The position numbers and the translations under genes are program-made. The notes beneath the pieces were generated by a model. That model had not been told where the DNA came from. It saw only the letters and a list, made by a program, of their open reading frames with translations, and did no database searches. DNA of 64,000 nt, taken from positions 1 through 64,000 of IMG/VR virus record IMGVR_UViG_3300050821_018577; one strand, 5' to 3'. Every line of letters starts with the position of its first letter. Within the stretch, counting starts at the first letter, position 1. Of the stretch, positions 48,079 to 56,444 are shown one piece after another. Source of the DNA: a virus.

Positions 48079-49749
48079 TTATTTTTCCAATTGAATTCGT
48101 CTGCCGCCGAGCGGTCGCTGAATTACTTGCGTGCAATCATAATTTTGACCGCAATGATTACAGTGACGGGAATTTGCAATGGTGACCTGCATCGTGACTT
48201 CATTGCAGTTCGGGCACCTCGGCGTTTGGTCGTTGGTCATGACAGCGGCCAATGATGTCGCGCCAGCCACTTTTTCAAGCGACGTGGTCTTTCCGGTCAC
48301 GGTGTTAGTAAAAGTGACCCGGCCAACCAGCGGCGGAGCATCATCGCCATTGCGAACCGGTGTTCTTGGTATTGGTTGACGTCCCATCATTTTCTCCGCG
48401 CGTCCGGACTTAAACAAATCGAGCAGCCCTAGGGCCCCGGCGCCGGAGAGCTCCGTTCCTACCCAGACCATGGCGTCAAGTCGGTTCGGCGATTTTTGTC
48501 CTGGCTGTGCGCAATAGCTGACCAATTCTTCTTCGAGCGCAGAAAACTCGGTACATTGAGGCTTGCCGCAACTGCAAACCAGGTGCATTTTGTTTTGCTG
48601 GAACAGCGCAAGGATCGGCTCGGCGCGCACCAGCTTGCCGCGGGATGCGCTCACATCATGGTAAGAGACGTTTTCATCCACATTGCGGATGGTCTCTTCA
48701 ACCATGTCCCCACCGTAGTTTCTCTCAGCGATGATGCGGTCAGCTGCGTAGCCGTAGTAGGTGCGGATGGCCGTGGTCGCCCAATCCCGCGGCCGCGCTG
48801 CGCGCATGGAATCGTCGTGGAGAATGTAGATATGCCCGTCCTCGCCTTCACCGCCGGTCATGATGCCTACTTCGGTCATGTTGCCGCCAGAAGGATCGAT
48901 GCCCACTACGATGCGCCGCAAACGAATCTCCTGGTCGCTGGTCAACAATGAGCCGGCATTGTAGCTGGCGGTCACGCGGCTATCCTCGATAATTTTCCGC
49001 GTCCACAACGCACCGGGAATCTCTTCGGTGTCCTCGGCCAGAATTTCTTGCCGATAGGCCAGCGAACTCATGTTGTGGGTGACTTCCTCGAGGCCTTCTT
49101 TTGAAAGATGTGGATTGGCGGAACTCGGGAAATGCAGGCACAGCCACAATGGGTCGTTCTTGTACTTCTTGAACATCTTGGCGGCGTGCTGCGGATCTCG
49201 GGCTTTGCTGGCGCTGCGCGTCTCAAGCGATGGTGGCGTGTAAATGAACACCACGTCGCCGTTGTTATCAATCAGCATGGGCGCGCCGACTTCGGTCCAT
49301 GCCGTTTCATCCATCATCTGGTATTCATCGAGAATCAAAAGGTCGGCATAATCACCGCGAAGCGTTTCGGCGTTGAACGCGGTCTTTGCCCGTATTCTGC
49401 GGTCGGTGCCGCGCTGTTCGATGATGTGTTCGGTTTCGTTTTTATACAGCCGGCCAAAGGCGATTGGTTCATCGAGAGCCAGCAGCACTTCTTTCCAGAA
49501 TTTCTTCACCTGGTCGATCGTGGGCGCGGCGTAGAGCACGCGCTTGCCTTTGAGAAATTGTTCCACAGCAAGGATTGCTGAACCAGTCGTCTTTCCAGAG
49601 CGTCTTCCAGCGCGAATGATTTTTCGTTTAAGTGGCGACCGGCAAAATCGCAACTGATATGGATTGTCCGCGGGATTGCGCAGATTGATTTTGAACTGCT
49701 GGGGCTTTGGCGCTTCGGCGTCTGGCGGAATTATGGGATTGGAAGCCAT
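48079..49749 (-). CDS. terL: terminase large subunit
   Basis: ATP-driven DNA packaging motor and nuclease. The product has 556 residues. Walker A AGRRSGKTT (47-55), Walker B LLILDE, a coupling motif region (VFIYTPPS), the RNase-H-like nuclease start VVGIDPSGGN with further acidic residues, and NRLDAMVW at the end of the nuclease. The C-terminus adds a zinc ribbon (CPNC...CNHCG) and the tail LGGRRIQLEK. No small terminase subunit is identified next to it. Confidence 0.92.
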   Translation of the reverse strand: MASNPIIPPDAEAPKPQQFKINLRNPADNPYQLRFCRSPLKRKIIRAGRRSGKTTGSAILAVEQFLKGKRVLYAAPTIDQVKKFWKEVLLALDEPIAFGRLYKNETEHIIEQRGTDRRIRAKTAFNAETLRGDYADLLILDEYQMMDETAWTEVGAPMLIDNNGDVVFIYTPPSLETRSASKARDPQHAAKMFKKYKNDPLWLCLHFPSSANPHLSKEGLEEVTHNMSSLAYRQEILAEDTEEIPGALWTRKIIEDSRVTASYNAGSLLTSDQEIRLRRIVVGIDPSGGNMTEVGIMTGGEGEDGHIYILHDDSMRAARPRDWATTAIRTYYGYAADRIIAERNYGGDMVEETIRNVDENVSYHDVSASRGKLVRAEPILALFQQNKMHLVCSCGKPQCTEFSALEEELVSYCAQPGQKSPNRLDAMVWVGTELSGAGALGLLDLFKSGRAEKMMGRQPIPRTPVRNGDDAPPLVGRVTFTNTVTGKTTSLEKVAGATSLAAVMTNDQTPRCPNCNEVTMQVTIANSRHCNHCGQNYDCTQVIQRPLGGRRIQLEK

Positions 49750-49787
49750 CCGGACAATAATCCTCTGCCGTTACCCCAGATGCAAGC

Positions 49788-49976
49788 CTAATGGAGATAT
49801 TGATGGGCCCAGAGGTCCGCGAAGGTAGCGGCCGAGAGAGCCGCGATGATAGCGCCGACATGGCCGCCCATGACCACTGCCAGAATCACGATGATGGCCA
49901 AGCTGTAGTAGACGTGCCCTTTGCCGCTTAGAACACAATCCCACACCGGATCCGGACCTTGAAGCTCAGGATCCAT
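49788..49976 (-). CDS. membrane protein, 62 residues
   Basis: After 22 soluble residues, one or two hydrophobic spans (YSLAIIVILAVVMGG, AIIAALSAATFA). Overlaps the phosphatase gene by 11 bases. Could be a holin-like protein because of size and place, but no lysin is adjacent. Confidence 0.5.
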   Translation of the reverse strand: MDPELQGPDPVWDCVLSGKGHVYYSLAIIVILAVVMGGHVGAIIAALSAATFADLWAHQYLH

Positions 49977-50394
49977 TGAATTTCTCCCAGGTCTTGTTCA
50001 GACCAAAATTTATCAGCTTACGGTAACCGAAACTTAATGCCTCGGCCATGGCTACTTGCTTCGGCCACTTGCACACCGCTACGCGATAGGCCGCAATCAC
50101 CAGCCCCGTACGGTCCTGCCCATGCTGGCAGTGTACCAGCAACGGTTTTGGTTCCACTTCGATGAATTGCAGAATTGCCGCAAGCGCCTCCTGGCTGATT
50201 CCGGTTACGTAAATTTGCCACGGCGAGATGGGGCGAGAAATAATCCGAACGGGTTGCAGTTCGAGAATTTCTTTTACATCTTCATCCGCTCCCTCAAGAC
50301 TGAGTACAGTGGCAAACTCTGCCTTGATGGCGGCGAAGTCCGCAGGTTCAGGACGCGGACCACGCGACACTCCATTCCCGACGAAGGTAATCAT
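49966..50394 (-). CDS. dual-specificity-type protein phosphatase
   Basis: The product has 142 residues. LLVHCQHGQDRTG is the HCx5R active site with Cys89 and Arg95. YRVAVCKWPKQVAMAEAL follows as in DSP/PTP folds. The upstream general-acid Asp could be in SLEGADED but is not certain. Short for the family, but it covers the core. In phages these enzymes may remove host or phage regulatory phosphates. Confidence 0.8.
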   Translation of the reverse strand: MITFVGNGVSRGPRPEPADFAAIKAEFATVLSLEGADEDVKEILELQPVRIISRPISPWQIYVTGISQEALAAILQFIEVEPKPLLVHCQHGQDRTGLVIAAYRVAVCKWPKQVAMAEALSFGYRKLINFGLNKTWEKFNGS

Positions 50395-50522
50395 CGGACC
50401 GCCAAATAAATGAGGATCAAAGTGGCCACGAGCGCGCTGCCGAAAAATCCGATACTCAAGCCGACCGCGCAGAACACCAGGAAACGATAGAAGTCCGGCA
50501 TGTGTTTGATGACACTGTTCAT
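50391..50522 (-). CDS. 43-residue membrane peptide
   Basis: One long hydrophobic span (FYRFLVFCAVGLSIGFFGSA, then LVATLILIYLAV). ATGA overlaps on both sides. Possible holin or lysis peptide. Not proven. Confidence 0.5.
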   Translation of the reverse strand: MNSVIKHMPDFYRFLVFCAVGLSIGFFGSALVATLILIYLAVR

Positions 50523-50707
50523 GGTGCACCTCTGGCGCTTGGGCAGGTTCGCACGCACGCGCACAATGCCTTGTTGCATTGAATGTCGCAAGTCCTGGTT
50601 TGAAACTGGTCCAGGTCGCGCAATTTACCGACAATGGCAATCAGTAATAGCGCAATACATACGGTGACGAGCCCGGCCAGTATGCGTAGACGAATTTTCC
50701 TCATCAT
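50519..50707 (-). CDS. 62-residue membrane/exported Cys-rich peptide
   Basis: Basic start (MMRKIRLR), a hydrophobic span (ILAGLVTVCIALLLIAIVG), then CDIQC and CACVRTC outside. Topology recalls small lysis-cassette or spanin-like proteins. Confidence 0.5.
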   Translation of the reverse strand: MMRKIRLRILAGLVTVCIALLLIAIVGKLRDLDQFQTRTCDIQCNKALCACVRTCPSARGAP

Positions 50708-50713
50708 TCACGA

Positions 50714-50926
50714 TTACTTCTTGCCAGGCTTGATGGCACCGTCTTTTACGGAATCTATCGGATGCGTGACCATGTGCTTGCCTGTGTGGAAGACTTTGGT
50801 AATGACCGCCTTTGGCGCTTTGTAGAAGGCAGCTTTGGCGCCAACGCCTACACCCTTTGCTACCGTGGCACCGCCTATCACCATCAGCGTGGCCGCCGCT
50901 ACGACAAGGATTTGCTGTGGATTCAT
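50714..50926 (-). CDS. 70-residue membrane-associated protein
   Basis: N-terminal hydrophobic/Ala-Gly segment (ILVVAAATLMVIGGATVA), then basic helices with KHMVTHPIDSVKDGAIKPGKK. RBS AAAGGAGGCCACC is one of the strongest here. Function unknown. Confidence 0.55.
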   Translation of the reverse strand: MNPQQILVVAAATLMVIGGATVAKGVGVGAKAAFYKAPKAVITKVFHTGKHMVTHPIDSVKDGAIKPGKK

Positions 50927-51003
50927 GGTGGCCTCCTTTAAGGCTGAAATCTTCGCGCGCTTTTAGTTTCACGGTCAACTCCCAATTTATTCCAACCAGA
51001 GAC

Positions 51004-53595
51004 TCATGGATGGCACGCATATTTTTGCTGCGGTATGGTAGCGCGCAGGCCGGTCGAGGCATCAAGCTCTGTCAGTGTTTCCAAACAGACTGGAGTGACA
51101 CTGACCCCGGTTCCGGATAGAGGCGCGTTGTTCGGGCTGGTCGAAGCGTTCGTCGTGAAAATCAAGTTCGCGTTGTGCACCCCAGGCGTTGTCGGATTGA
51201 AGGTGACGCTCACAATGCAATTATTTCCGATGGCCAAGGTTGCGCCACAGGTGTTCGCCGAAATCGCGTAGTTGGTCGCGTCGCTCGGGGCGATGCTGGT
51301 GATGTTCAGTGTCGCCGTGCCTGTGTTGGTCAACGTCACGGTCTGCGCAGCGGAAACCTTTCCAACGTTCACCGCACCGAAGCTCAAACTCGTTGGATTC
51401 AAGGAGACCACTGGCGCGTTTGGCGGTGGAACTGTTCCCCACACCGGCCCCGCATCCGTAATGGTCATGCTCTCCACGGTGGTTGCCAACGTAGTCGTGG
51501 CGCCGGCCGCTTTCACCGTTCCGCCGGTTGAAGCCGTCCCCTTGAAAATTGTCGCTACGTCGTTGGCGTCAAGGGTAACCGTCCAGTTCGTCCCGTTGTC
51601 TACGATGCTCGGCGTGAGCGCGACGAATCCGGAAATGTCTCCGAGCTGAATTGCGTTGACCTGGTAGCTGACCACGTTTCCGGGGTTGGTATTGTTCGAT
51701 TCGATGCGGTACTGCCACTCTCCTGTAGCGATGACAGGCGTCGGTCCGGAGGAGCTCACGTTCTCCGCGAAGGTGGAAATAGTCGGCGCCGTAGGAAGTA
51801 ATGCCGTGTAGAGCGCCCGCTGCGTGCCATCGTTGCAGGTGACTTGCGCGCCGCTGACGGATGGACTTGTTTCGCAGTGAGTTACGAAAGTCGTGCTGGT
51901 GCCCGAGGCCGTAGTTTGGATGCGGTCCACGACCAGCAGGACGTTGATGCCGCGGAAGTAGAGATATTCCCTGACGACCGAAACGACGTTCTGATTCTGG
52001 CGTGTGGGATTGCCAGCGTCGCAGACGTGGTTCTGATAGACCAACGTGAGGTCGGTTACGGCGTAGGCGTAGTTGGTCTGCGATTCGAGCCGCTTGATGA
52101 TTCCAGGACCGTCCGAGCAACCTTGTGAAATGTTCTGTGCTTGCCCGCCGACGAAGGGGATGTTATGCGCGAAACCTTCGTATACGTTCGCACAGCCCCC
52201 GGACAGGCACGCGCCGCCGTATCCGGCAACCGTTTCCGAGTAACCCATCGTTTCACGGATAATGTTCACGCCCTTGCGCGAGCACTGAAAGGTTCCAGCA
52301 TCCCAGTGCGAGTGTCCACTACCCCATGCCTGCGCTCCTGGATTAGTGCCCTTGGTGACCCCCATTTGCAAAAGGCAGGTGGTACCCGTCGACGTCCAAG
52401 TATCGTGTAGGTACAGATAGTTTGCACCCGATGCGTAGTAGTCGAGCGGAAGATTCGAGAACGCCAAAGAGGAGCCGCCCGGATCTACGGAGCGGAACAT
52501 CGGTCCGACTGCGGGCTTCACCGTCCCAAGCCACTGACGCGCGTACTTTCCTATATTCGTTGCGGCGTATTCGCCCGCCGCAGCGGTCATAAAGTCGCCG
52601 TAATACTGAGACTCCATCATGCAACCGCCGGTGGCGTTGGCGTTTCCGGTGGAGTTATGGCTCTGAAAGGCACAGGTATCCGCAGCAACCCACTGCTCAT
52701 CATCAGACGCCGTGAACCCATCCCATACCGACCGCGGTGAGGCCGTCCGCTGCAGCACGGTGTTGTAAATCGTAGTTAGTACGCCCGACTTGAAGGCAGT
52801 CGTTTCGTTCCACAGGTCACGGCCCAAAAGCGCCGAGGAAGCGAGCGCGGCGGCATAATAGTCGAGCGAGTAGCGGCCATATTCCGCGGCACCCTCTTGG
52901 TTGTGAAAGGCGTAGCCGTAGGCGCCGTTTCTTCCTGTTCCGGTCGGAGAATCGAAGTTCAGCAGGTCTACCCATCGACTGTTCATCGCGTACTGGAGAT
53001 TTGCATCCGCGCTGGCATTGGTGATGTAGCTGGCGATTCCGAAAGTGAAGTCATTACGGAACTGGCCAGCGAAATAATTACTTGCCGGCATCCCCACGTT
53101 GCCCCAAGTCTGCGTTACGGTATCTTGGCCGTTCTGCCAGGTGTTCCAGTTCGTTTCCAGAGTGGTGACCTGTCCAGCCGTGAGGCACGCCGCAAGACCA
53201 CATCCGGGCGCGAGCCAGTCGCGGATGAGCAACATCATCTCGCCTTGTACGCGCATGGCATCGCAGCCCGGCCCGGTGTAGCAGCCCGAGGAAGGCGCGA
53301 ACCCGGTGGTGTCAGTGATGGCCTGGGCGCACGCGGCCGCTTGTGCACTCGGTGGCCCGTTGATGCAGGTAAACGCGATATCGTAATCGTCAAGGTTGCG
53401 CGTGTTGGCGGTTTGGCCAAGATAGCCAGTGCTCGTCACCCACGCCTTGGCAGTCGTGATGCGCGCGGGAGTCCAGAACAGGCGAGGATGCGCGTTTGGA
53501 AAAGTTAATCCATAGGCGGTAGTGGTTTGCGAATACCCCGTATTGGCGAACAGAAGAGTGACAGCGGTGACGCAAATGAGAACGCGCAGTCTCAT
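51004..53595 (-). CDS. secreted heparinase/alginate-lyase-like protein with ASPM/SPD-2/Hydin-like domain
   Basis: The product has 863 residues. Signal peptide residues 1-22 (ends SQ), then HPRLFWTPARITTAKAW, typical of the N-terminal helical domain of heparinase II/III and alginate lyases. Middle: GHSHWDAGTFQCSRKG (His residues that could be catalytic), FAHNIPFVGG. Residues about 720-835 are an ASPM/choice-of-anchor-D beta domain (NPTSLSFGAVNVGKVSAAQTV...). It would degrade an acidic polysaccharide, perhaps a host capsule, as a tail-associated depolymerase or an exported one. Architecture resembles acidobacterial exoenzymes. Confidence 0.75.
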   Translation of the reverse strand: MRLRVLICVTAVTLLFANTGYSQTTTAYGLTFPNAHPRLFWTPARITTAKAWVTSTGYLGQTANTRNLDDYDIAFTCINGPPSAQAAACAQAITDTTGFAPSSGCYTGPGCDAMRVQGEMMLLIRDWLAPGCGLAACLTAGQVTTLETNWNTWQNGQDTVTQTWGNVGMPASNYFAGQFRNDFTFGIASYITNASADANLQYAMNSRWVDLLNFDSPTGTGRNGAYGYAFHNQEGAAEYGRYSLDYYAAALASSALLGRDLWNETTAFKSGVLTTIYNTVLQRTASPRSVWDGFTASDDEQWVAADTCAFQSHNSTGNANATGGCMMESQYYGDFMTAAAGEYAATNIGKYARQWLGTVKPAVGPMFRSVDPGGSSLAFSNLPLDYYASGANYLYLHDTWTSTGTTCLLQMGVTKGTNPGAQAWGSGHSHWDAGTFQCSRKGVNIIRETMGYSETVAGYGGACLSGGCANVYEGFAHNIPFVGGQAQNISQGCSDGPGIIKRLESQTNYAYAVTDLTLVYQNHVCDAGNPTRQNQNVVSVVREYLYFRGINVLLVVDRIQTTASGTSTTFVTHCETSPSVSGAQVTCNDGTQRALYTALLPTAPTISTFAENVSSSGPTPVIATGEWQYRIESNNTNPGNVVSYQVNAIQLGDISGFVALTPSIVDNGTNWTVTLDANDVATIFKGTASTGGTVKAAGATTTLATTVESMTITDAGPVWGTVPPPNAPVVSLNPTSLSFGAVNVGKVSAAQTVTLTNTGTATLNITSIAPSDATNYAISANTCGATLAIGNNCIVSVTFNPTTPGVHNANLIFTTNASTSPNNAPLSGTGVSVTPVCLETLTELDASTGLRATIPQQKYACHP

Positions 53596-53975
53596 CGGTG
53601 ATTTTCCTCTGCGCGTTTGATGGCCGCATTGTGCGTGTGGAAGTAAGCCTGGCCGGGATAATCCTCGCCGGCTGGTTTTAATTGCCGAATGTACTCCGAG
53701 GATTCAAAGATTTCGAGACGATTTTTGAGCAGCAGCTTGGCGCGTTCGATTTGCGGATTGCGGGGATCGAAGCGGATGAGCTCCTCGGCCAGCGCCCACA
53801 TGCAGTTTTCTAGCTCGGTGACCCGGGCGACTACTTGCGGCGCAGAACTTTGCGCGATGGCCACTTTGTCGAATTCGAGCAGGTCCGCACGTTGGTCCAT
53901 TTCGGTAACCGCAGCTGTGCCATCGTTTTTGGGATGTGTGACCGAAGGAAGTTGCGATAGAGGCGCATCGCTCAT
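53592..53975 (-). CDS. hypothetical 127-residue protein
   Basis: Helical, contains ENCMWALAEELIRFDPRNPQIERAKLLLKNR. ATG 53975 chosen for its ATGA overlap. It is translationally coupled to the lyase gene (4-base overlap). Possibly a small chaperone or tail assembly part. Confidence 0.55.
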   Translation of the reverse strand: MSDAPLSQLPSVTHPKNDGTAAVTEMDQRADLLEFDKVAIAQSSAPQVVARVTELENCMWALAEELIRFDPRNPQIERAKLLLKNRLEIFESSEYIRQLKPAGEDYPGQAYFHTHNAAIKRAEENHR

Positions 53976-54202
53976 CGGCAAATCCTATCGTATCGGTCAA
54001 GCGACGGACAGTGCCCAAGCGTAAGGATCCGGCCTTCATCTTTGAAGCCGTATAGTTCATAGGACGTCGTGATGGCTTGTTCGTGATACGCCAACTGCAA
54101 GCGGTCGTGTAAGCATTCAACGCGGTCGCGTAAAGCGTGCAAACCTATCAGGATTTTAGCCAGCTCCACGTCGGTCAATTTTCTTCTCTGGGTGTTTGCC
54201 AT
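53972..54202 (-). CDS. hypothetical 76-residue helical protein
   Basis: Helix-rich (KLTDVELAKILIGLHALRDRVECLHDRLQL). The frame continues upstream but ATG 54202 has the better context. Overlaps the next gene. Confidence 0.5.
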   Translation of the reverse strand: MANTQRRKLTDVELAKILIGLHALRDRVECLHDRLQLAYHEQAITTSYELYGFKDEGRILTLGHCPSLDRYDRICR

Positions 54203-54329
54203 TGATGTGCGCTCGCAATCCAGCTTCGGCTCTTTTCTTAAGCGGCATCTTGTTCTTAATCTTGGTGGACAAATCCTCCGGTTCTTTATACTCGCCAACC
54301 CAAGGACAATAGGGACATTGGACCCTCAT
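54156..54329 (-). CDS. small C2H2-like zinc protein, 57 residues
   Basis: CPYCPW and H-x4-H (HINGKHPEK) match a C2H2-type finger found in small phage proteins. ATG 54329 overlaps the upstream TGA. Confidence 0.55.
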   Translation of the reverse strand: MRVQCPYCPWVGEYKEPEDLSTKIKNKMPLKKRAEAGLRAHINGKHPEKKIDRRGAG

Positions 54330-54877
54330 CGCACCAGCACTACAGGATTGAAAGTGGGACGCACGATGGCTATGCTCTGGATTGTCGGCGCGCGCACGCC
54401 AAACAGGTCCGGCGCTTGGCCTTTGCCGGCCAGTAGCACCCACAGGTCGCGCGGATCGATGCGCATGACTGGAATGTCTTTGGGTAATACGACGATGCCG
54501 GCTAGCTCGAGGCCGCGGGCATCAAGCTCGCTGCAAAACCAGGCGTCGGGCAAACGCCAGTCCCGGTTCCCCATGCCGAATGCGAGAATCGCCCGCCAGT
54601 CATATGGTTTGCCGTCCTGGGCAGTGAGGAACTGCCAGAAGCGCGTGTATTGTTCCGCAGCGACCGGGATCTGTACCGTTTGATAAGCGGTAGCTTGCCG
54701 ATAGCACTTGTCGGCCAGGAGGCGCCATTTGACGCCGCCGCGCAATTGCGCACCAAAGGTTTTCTGGCCATCCTCGGACAATGCTTCCGTGTGACTCCAG
54801 CGGCATCTTGTCGTGTAACGGATGACCTTGGAGTCCCAGCCGCCACCTTCGACAAAGCGTAGTTGAATGGTAGGCAT
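54326..54877 (-). CDS. NlpC/P60-like (permuted papain-fold) protein
   Basis: The product has 183 residues. SKVIRYTTRCRWSHTEAL near the N-terminus gives a WSH motif, and DGKPYDWRAILAFG...DAWFCSEL gives the Cys, the order seen in permuted NlpC/P60 (YiiX-like) hydrolases used by phages in tail or cell-wall contexts. Likely peptidoglycan or amide hydrolase. Confidence 0.7.
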   Translation of the reverse strand: MPTIQLRFVEGGGWDSKVIRYTTRCRWSHTEALSEDGQKTFGAQLRGGVKWRLLADKCYRQATAYQTVQIPVAAEQYTRFWQFLTAQDGKPYDWRAILAFGMGNRDWRLPDAWFCSELDARGLELAGIVVLPKDIPVMRIDPRDLWVLLAGKGQAPDLFGVRAPTIQSIAIVRPTFNPVVLVR

Positions 54878-54982
54878 TTGTCGGCATTTTGCTCCGAGTT
54901 TTCTCCAAAGTCTATCAGAATCCTTCGTTTACTCCAGAGTACCGCTAGTATACTACTCGCCACTAGCACGTTGACATTCTTA

Positions 54983-55011
54983 TTGACTAAACTTAGCCCC
55001 TATGTTACAAT
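54983..55011 (+). promoter_or_regulatory. sigma70-like promoter
   Basis: TTGACT, 17-base spacer ending TTAGCCCCTATGT, TACAAT. A clear member of the shared-motif group, driving the plus block 55.1-56.4 kb. Confidence 0.7.
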
Positions 55012-55074
55012 CAGTTAAGAAGTAAGACGTTAGAGCGCAGCACGAACCAAGCGCAGAACAAAGGAGAAAAGGAA

Positions 55075-55200
55075 TTGAACCTGACCATCACGCAAGCCGT
55101 ATGGACGCTGGCGATTCTGCTGTGCTTCACGCTCGGCTGCATCGCCATGCTGTGGATTCGAGAAGCGGGCCAAATTCAAGAAAAAGGAGAAGGAGAATGA
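55075..55200 (+). CDS. 41-residue membrane peptide
   Basis: TTG start behind AAAGGAGAAAAGG. One transmembrane segment (AVWTLAILLCFTLGCIAMLWI) and a charged tail. A further 13-codon frame starting ATG 55197 follows; it may be a coupling minigene. Confidence 0.55.
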   Translation: MNLTITQAVWTLAILLCFTLGCIAMLWIREAGQIQEKGEGE

Positions 55201-55224
55201 AACTCTCTGCATATCAGTCAAGCG

Positions 55225-55962
55225 ATGCGCCGCAATGAAGTGGAACTACTAGCGCATCTTCGCCGCTATCGCATTGGCATTCCAACGCTGTTCAGTATGG
55301 CTTGGCACAAGGCGCTTGACCGTCTTATGGATGCCGGGATGGTCCGTTACAAAAAGAGCAGGGCTCGCTTCGGCATGGGGCACTATGTGGTCCAGCCTGG
55401 GGCCCGTCACTGCTCGGATTCGGAAGTAATCGGTTCCGCCGCAGCACGACACAAGCGGCGACCGTTCGGAAAAGGAGAAAATCGAAATGGCTACCGTCCC
55501 TGTTTTTATTCTCTGTCAACAATGCCAGTTCTACCACGAAGCGCAACAGTCTCCGGCAACGGAGCGGCCCGTCAAATGGAACCGCTACACCCGCTTGGAA
55601 CTCGATGCCTTGCACGGTGGGGGGTGGATTCAGAGCGTTACGACCATGACCGCTTGCCCGTCGGGCGCTGGGCCTGTGGTGAAAGTCAAACCTGTGGTGA
55701 AGGGCAAAAGGAGGGCCGCGTGAAGCGCCGGGTAGCAGTGCCGCGCAAGCGGAAACGGATCTCCAAACGCGAATCGCAAAGCATCGCGAGACGGAAAGTC
55801 TATCGGCCCAACGCAATACTGCGCAAGGTCATTCGCCGGAAGTTGGCGCAACGCCAAGTCATTCTCTATCGTTTGCGCGTCAATGGCGCCGGCTCGTTCC
55901 AGATGGCCGACCCGAATTCGCGACAGCGGCATTGGGAGCCGCTGGTAAAGAGCATGGCATGA
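55225..55962 (+). CDS. long frame covering two genes; N-terminal part likely real
   Basis: The first 60-85 residues (MRRNEVELLAHLRRYRIG...MDAGMVRYKKSRARFG) look like a winged-helix-type DNA-binding protein. The frame stays open to 55962 through a region where the gene at 55487 uses another frame. The last 80 codons are probably a separate gene starting GTG 55720. A lost stop codon may explain the fusion. Confidence 0.4.
   Translation: MRRNEVELLAHLRRYRIGIPTLFSMAWHKALDRLMDAGMVRYKKSRARFGMGHYVVQPGARHCSDSEVIGSAAARHKRRPFGKGENRNGYRPCFYSLSTMPVLPRSATVSGNGAARQMEPLHPLGTRCLARWGVDSERYDHDRLPVGRWACGESQTCGEGQKEGRVKRRVAVPRKRKRISKRESQSIARRKVYRPNAILRKVIRRKLAQRQVILYRLRVNGAGSFQMADPNSRQRHWEPLVKSMA
55487..55723 (+). 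CDS. hypothetical 78-residue protein
   Basis: RBS AAAAGGAGAAAATCGAA directly upstream. CQQCQFYHEAQ near residue 10 suggests a metal knuckle. Basic C-terminus. Overlaps the other frames discussed at 55225. Confidence 0.6.
   Translation: MATVPVFILCQQCQFYHEAQQSPATERPVKWNRYTRLELDALHGGGWIQSVTTMTACPSGAGPVVKVKPVVKGKRRAA
55720..55962 (+). CDS. basic protein, 80 residues
   Basis: GTG 55720 in a GTGA overlap. Arg/Lys-rich, likely nucleic-acid-binding. Reading frame same as the 55225 frame. Confidence 0.6.
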   Translation: MKRRVAVPRKRKRISKRESQSIARRKVYRPNAILRKVIRRKLAQRQVILYRLRVNGAGSFQMADPNSRQRHWEPLVKSMA

Positions 55963-56138
55963 TGTGGGACATTCTCCAGTTCGTGATTTTGATGAGCCAA
56001 GCGGTGTATTGGTTCCATCTGCGCAACCCAAAGCGCGATGAGGTCGTTTGGCTCGCCTGCGTTTATCCTGGGTCAAGTACTCCGGAGAAACTTCCGGACA
56101 TCTCACAAAAGGGAGAACAACCGAAATGGCTAAACTGA
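55959..56138 (+). CDS. hypothetical 59-residue protein
   Basis: Double ATG start (55959, 55962). Short hydrophobic helix (WDILQFVILMSQAVYWF). Overlaps the next gene by 13 bases. Function unknown. Confidence 0.5.
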   Translation: MMWDILQFVILMSQAVYWFHLRNPKRDEVVWLACVYPGSSTPEKLPDISQKGEQPKWLN

Positions 56139-56389
56139 CGAAAGGAAATGTCGTGGCGAAGCCGAGCTATGAAGAATTGAAAGCGCGGCTGGCCGAACTG
56201 GAAAAGCAGAACGGTCCGCGGGACCTCGAATTTCGCGTGGCTGCCAAAGGCGGGGTCAGCGTCTATGGACTTGGCCGCTTTCCTGTCAGCTTATATTACG
56301 AGCAGTGGATTCGCGTTCTCGACAAGGCGACGGAGCTGCGAGCTTTCTTGGAAGCCAACAAGAAACGCCTCAAGCTACGTGCCGCATAA
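56126..56389 (+). CDS. hypothetical 87-residue protein
   Basis: RBS AAAGGGAGAACAACCGAA. Coiled-coil N-terminus (YEELKARLAELEKQ), then a beta-rich GGVSVYGLGRFPVSLYYEQW segment typical of a widespread small phage protein family of unknown function. Confidence 0.7.
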   Translation: MAKLTKGNVVAKPSYEELKARLAELEKQNGPRDLEFRVAAKGGVSVYGLGRFPVSLYYEQWIRVLDKATELRAFLEANKKRLKLRAA

Positions 56390-56406
56390 ATAATCCAACT
56401 GGAACG

Positions 56407-56438
56407 GGCCGGAGCCTTCGGGTTCCGGCCTTTTTTTT
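56407..56438 (+). terminator. strong rho-independent terminator
   Basis: 10-bp stem GGCCGGAGCC/GGTTCCGGCC with TTCG tetraloop and eight T. Confidence 0.9.
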
Positions 56439-56444
56439 GTTTTG

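Noticed and set aside
47807-48136. Open frames over the 5-base repeat region
   Set aside because: Low-complexity peptide (Pro/Arg/His) created by the repeat. No start signal or conservation expected.
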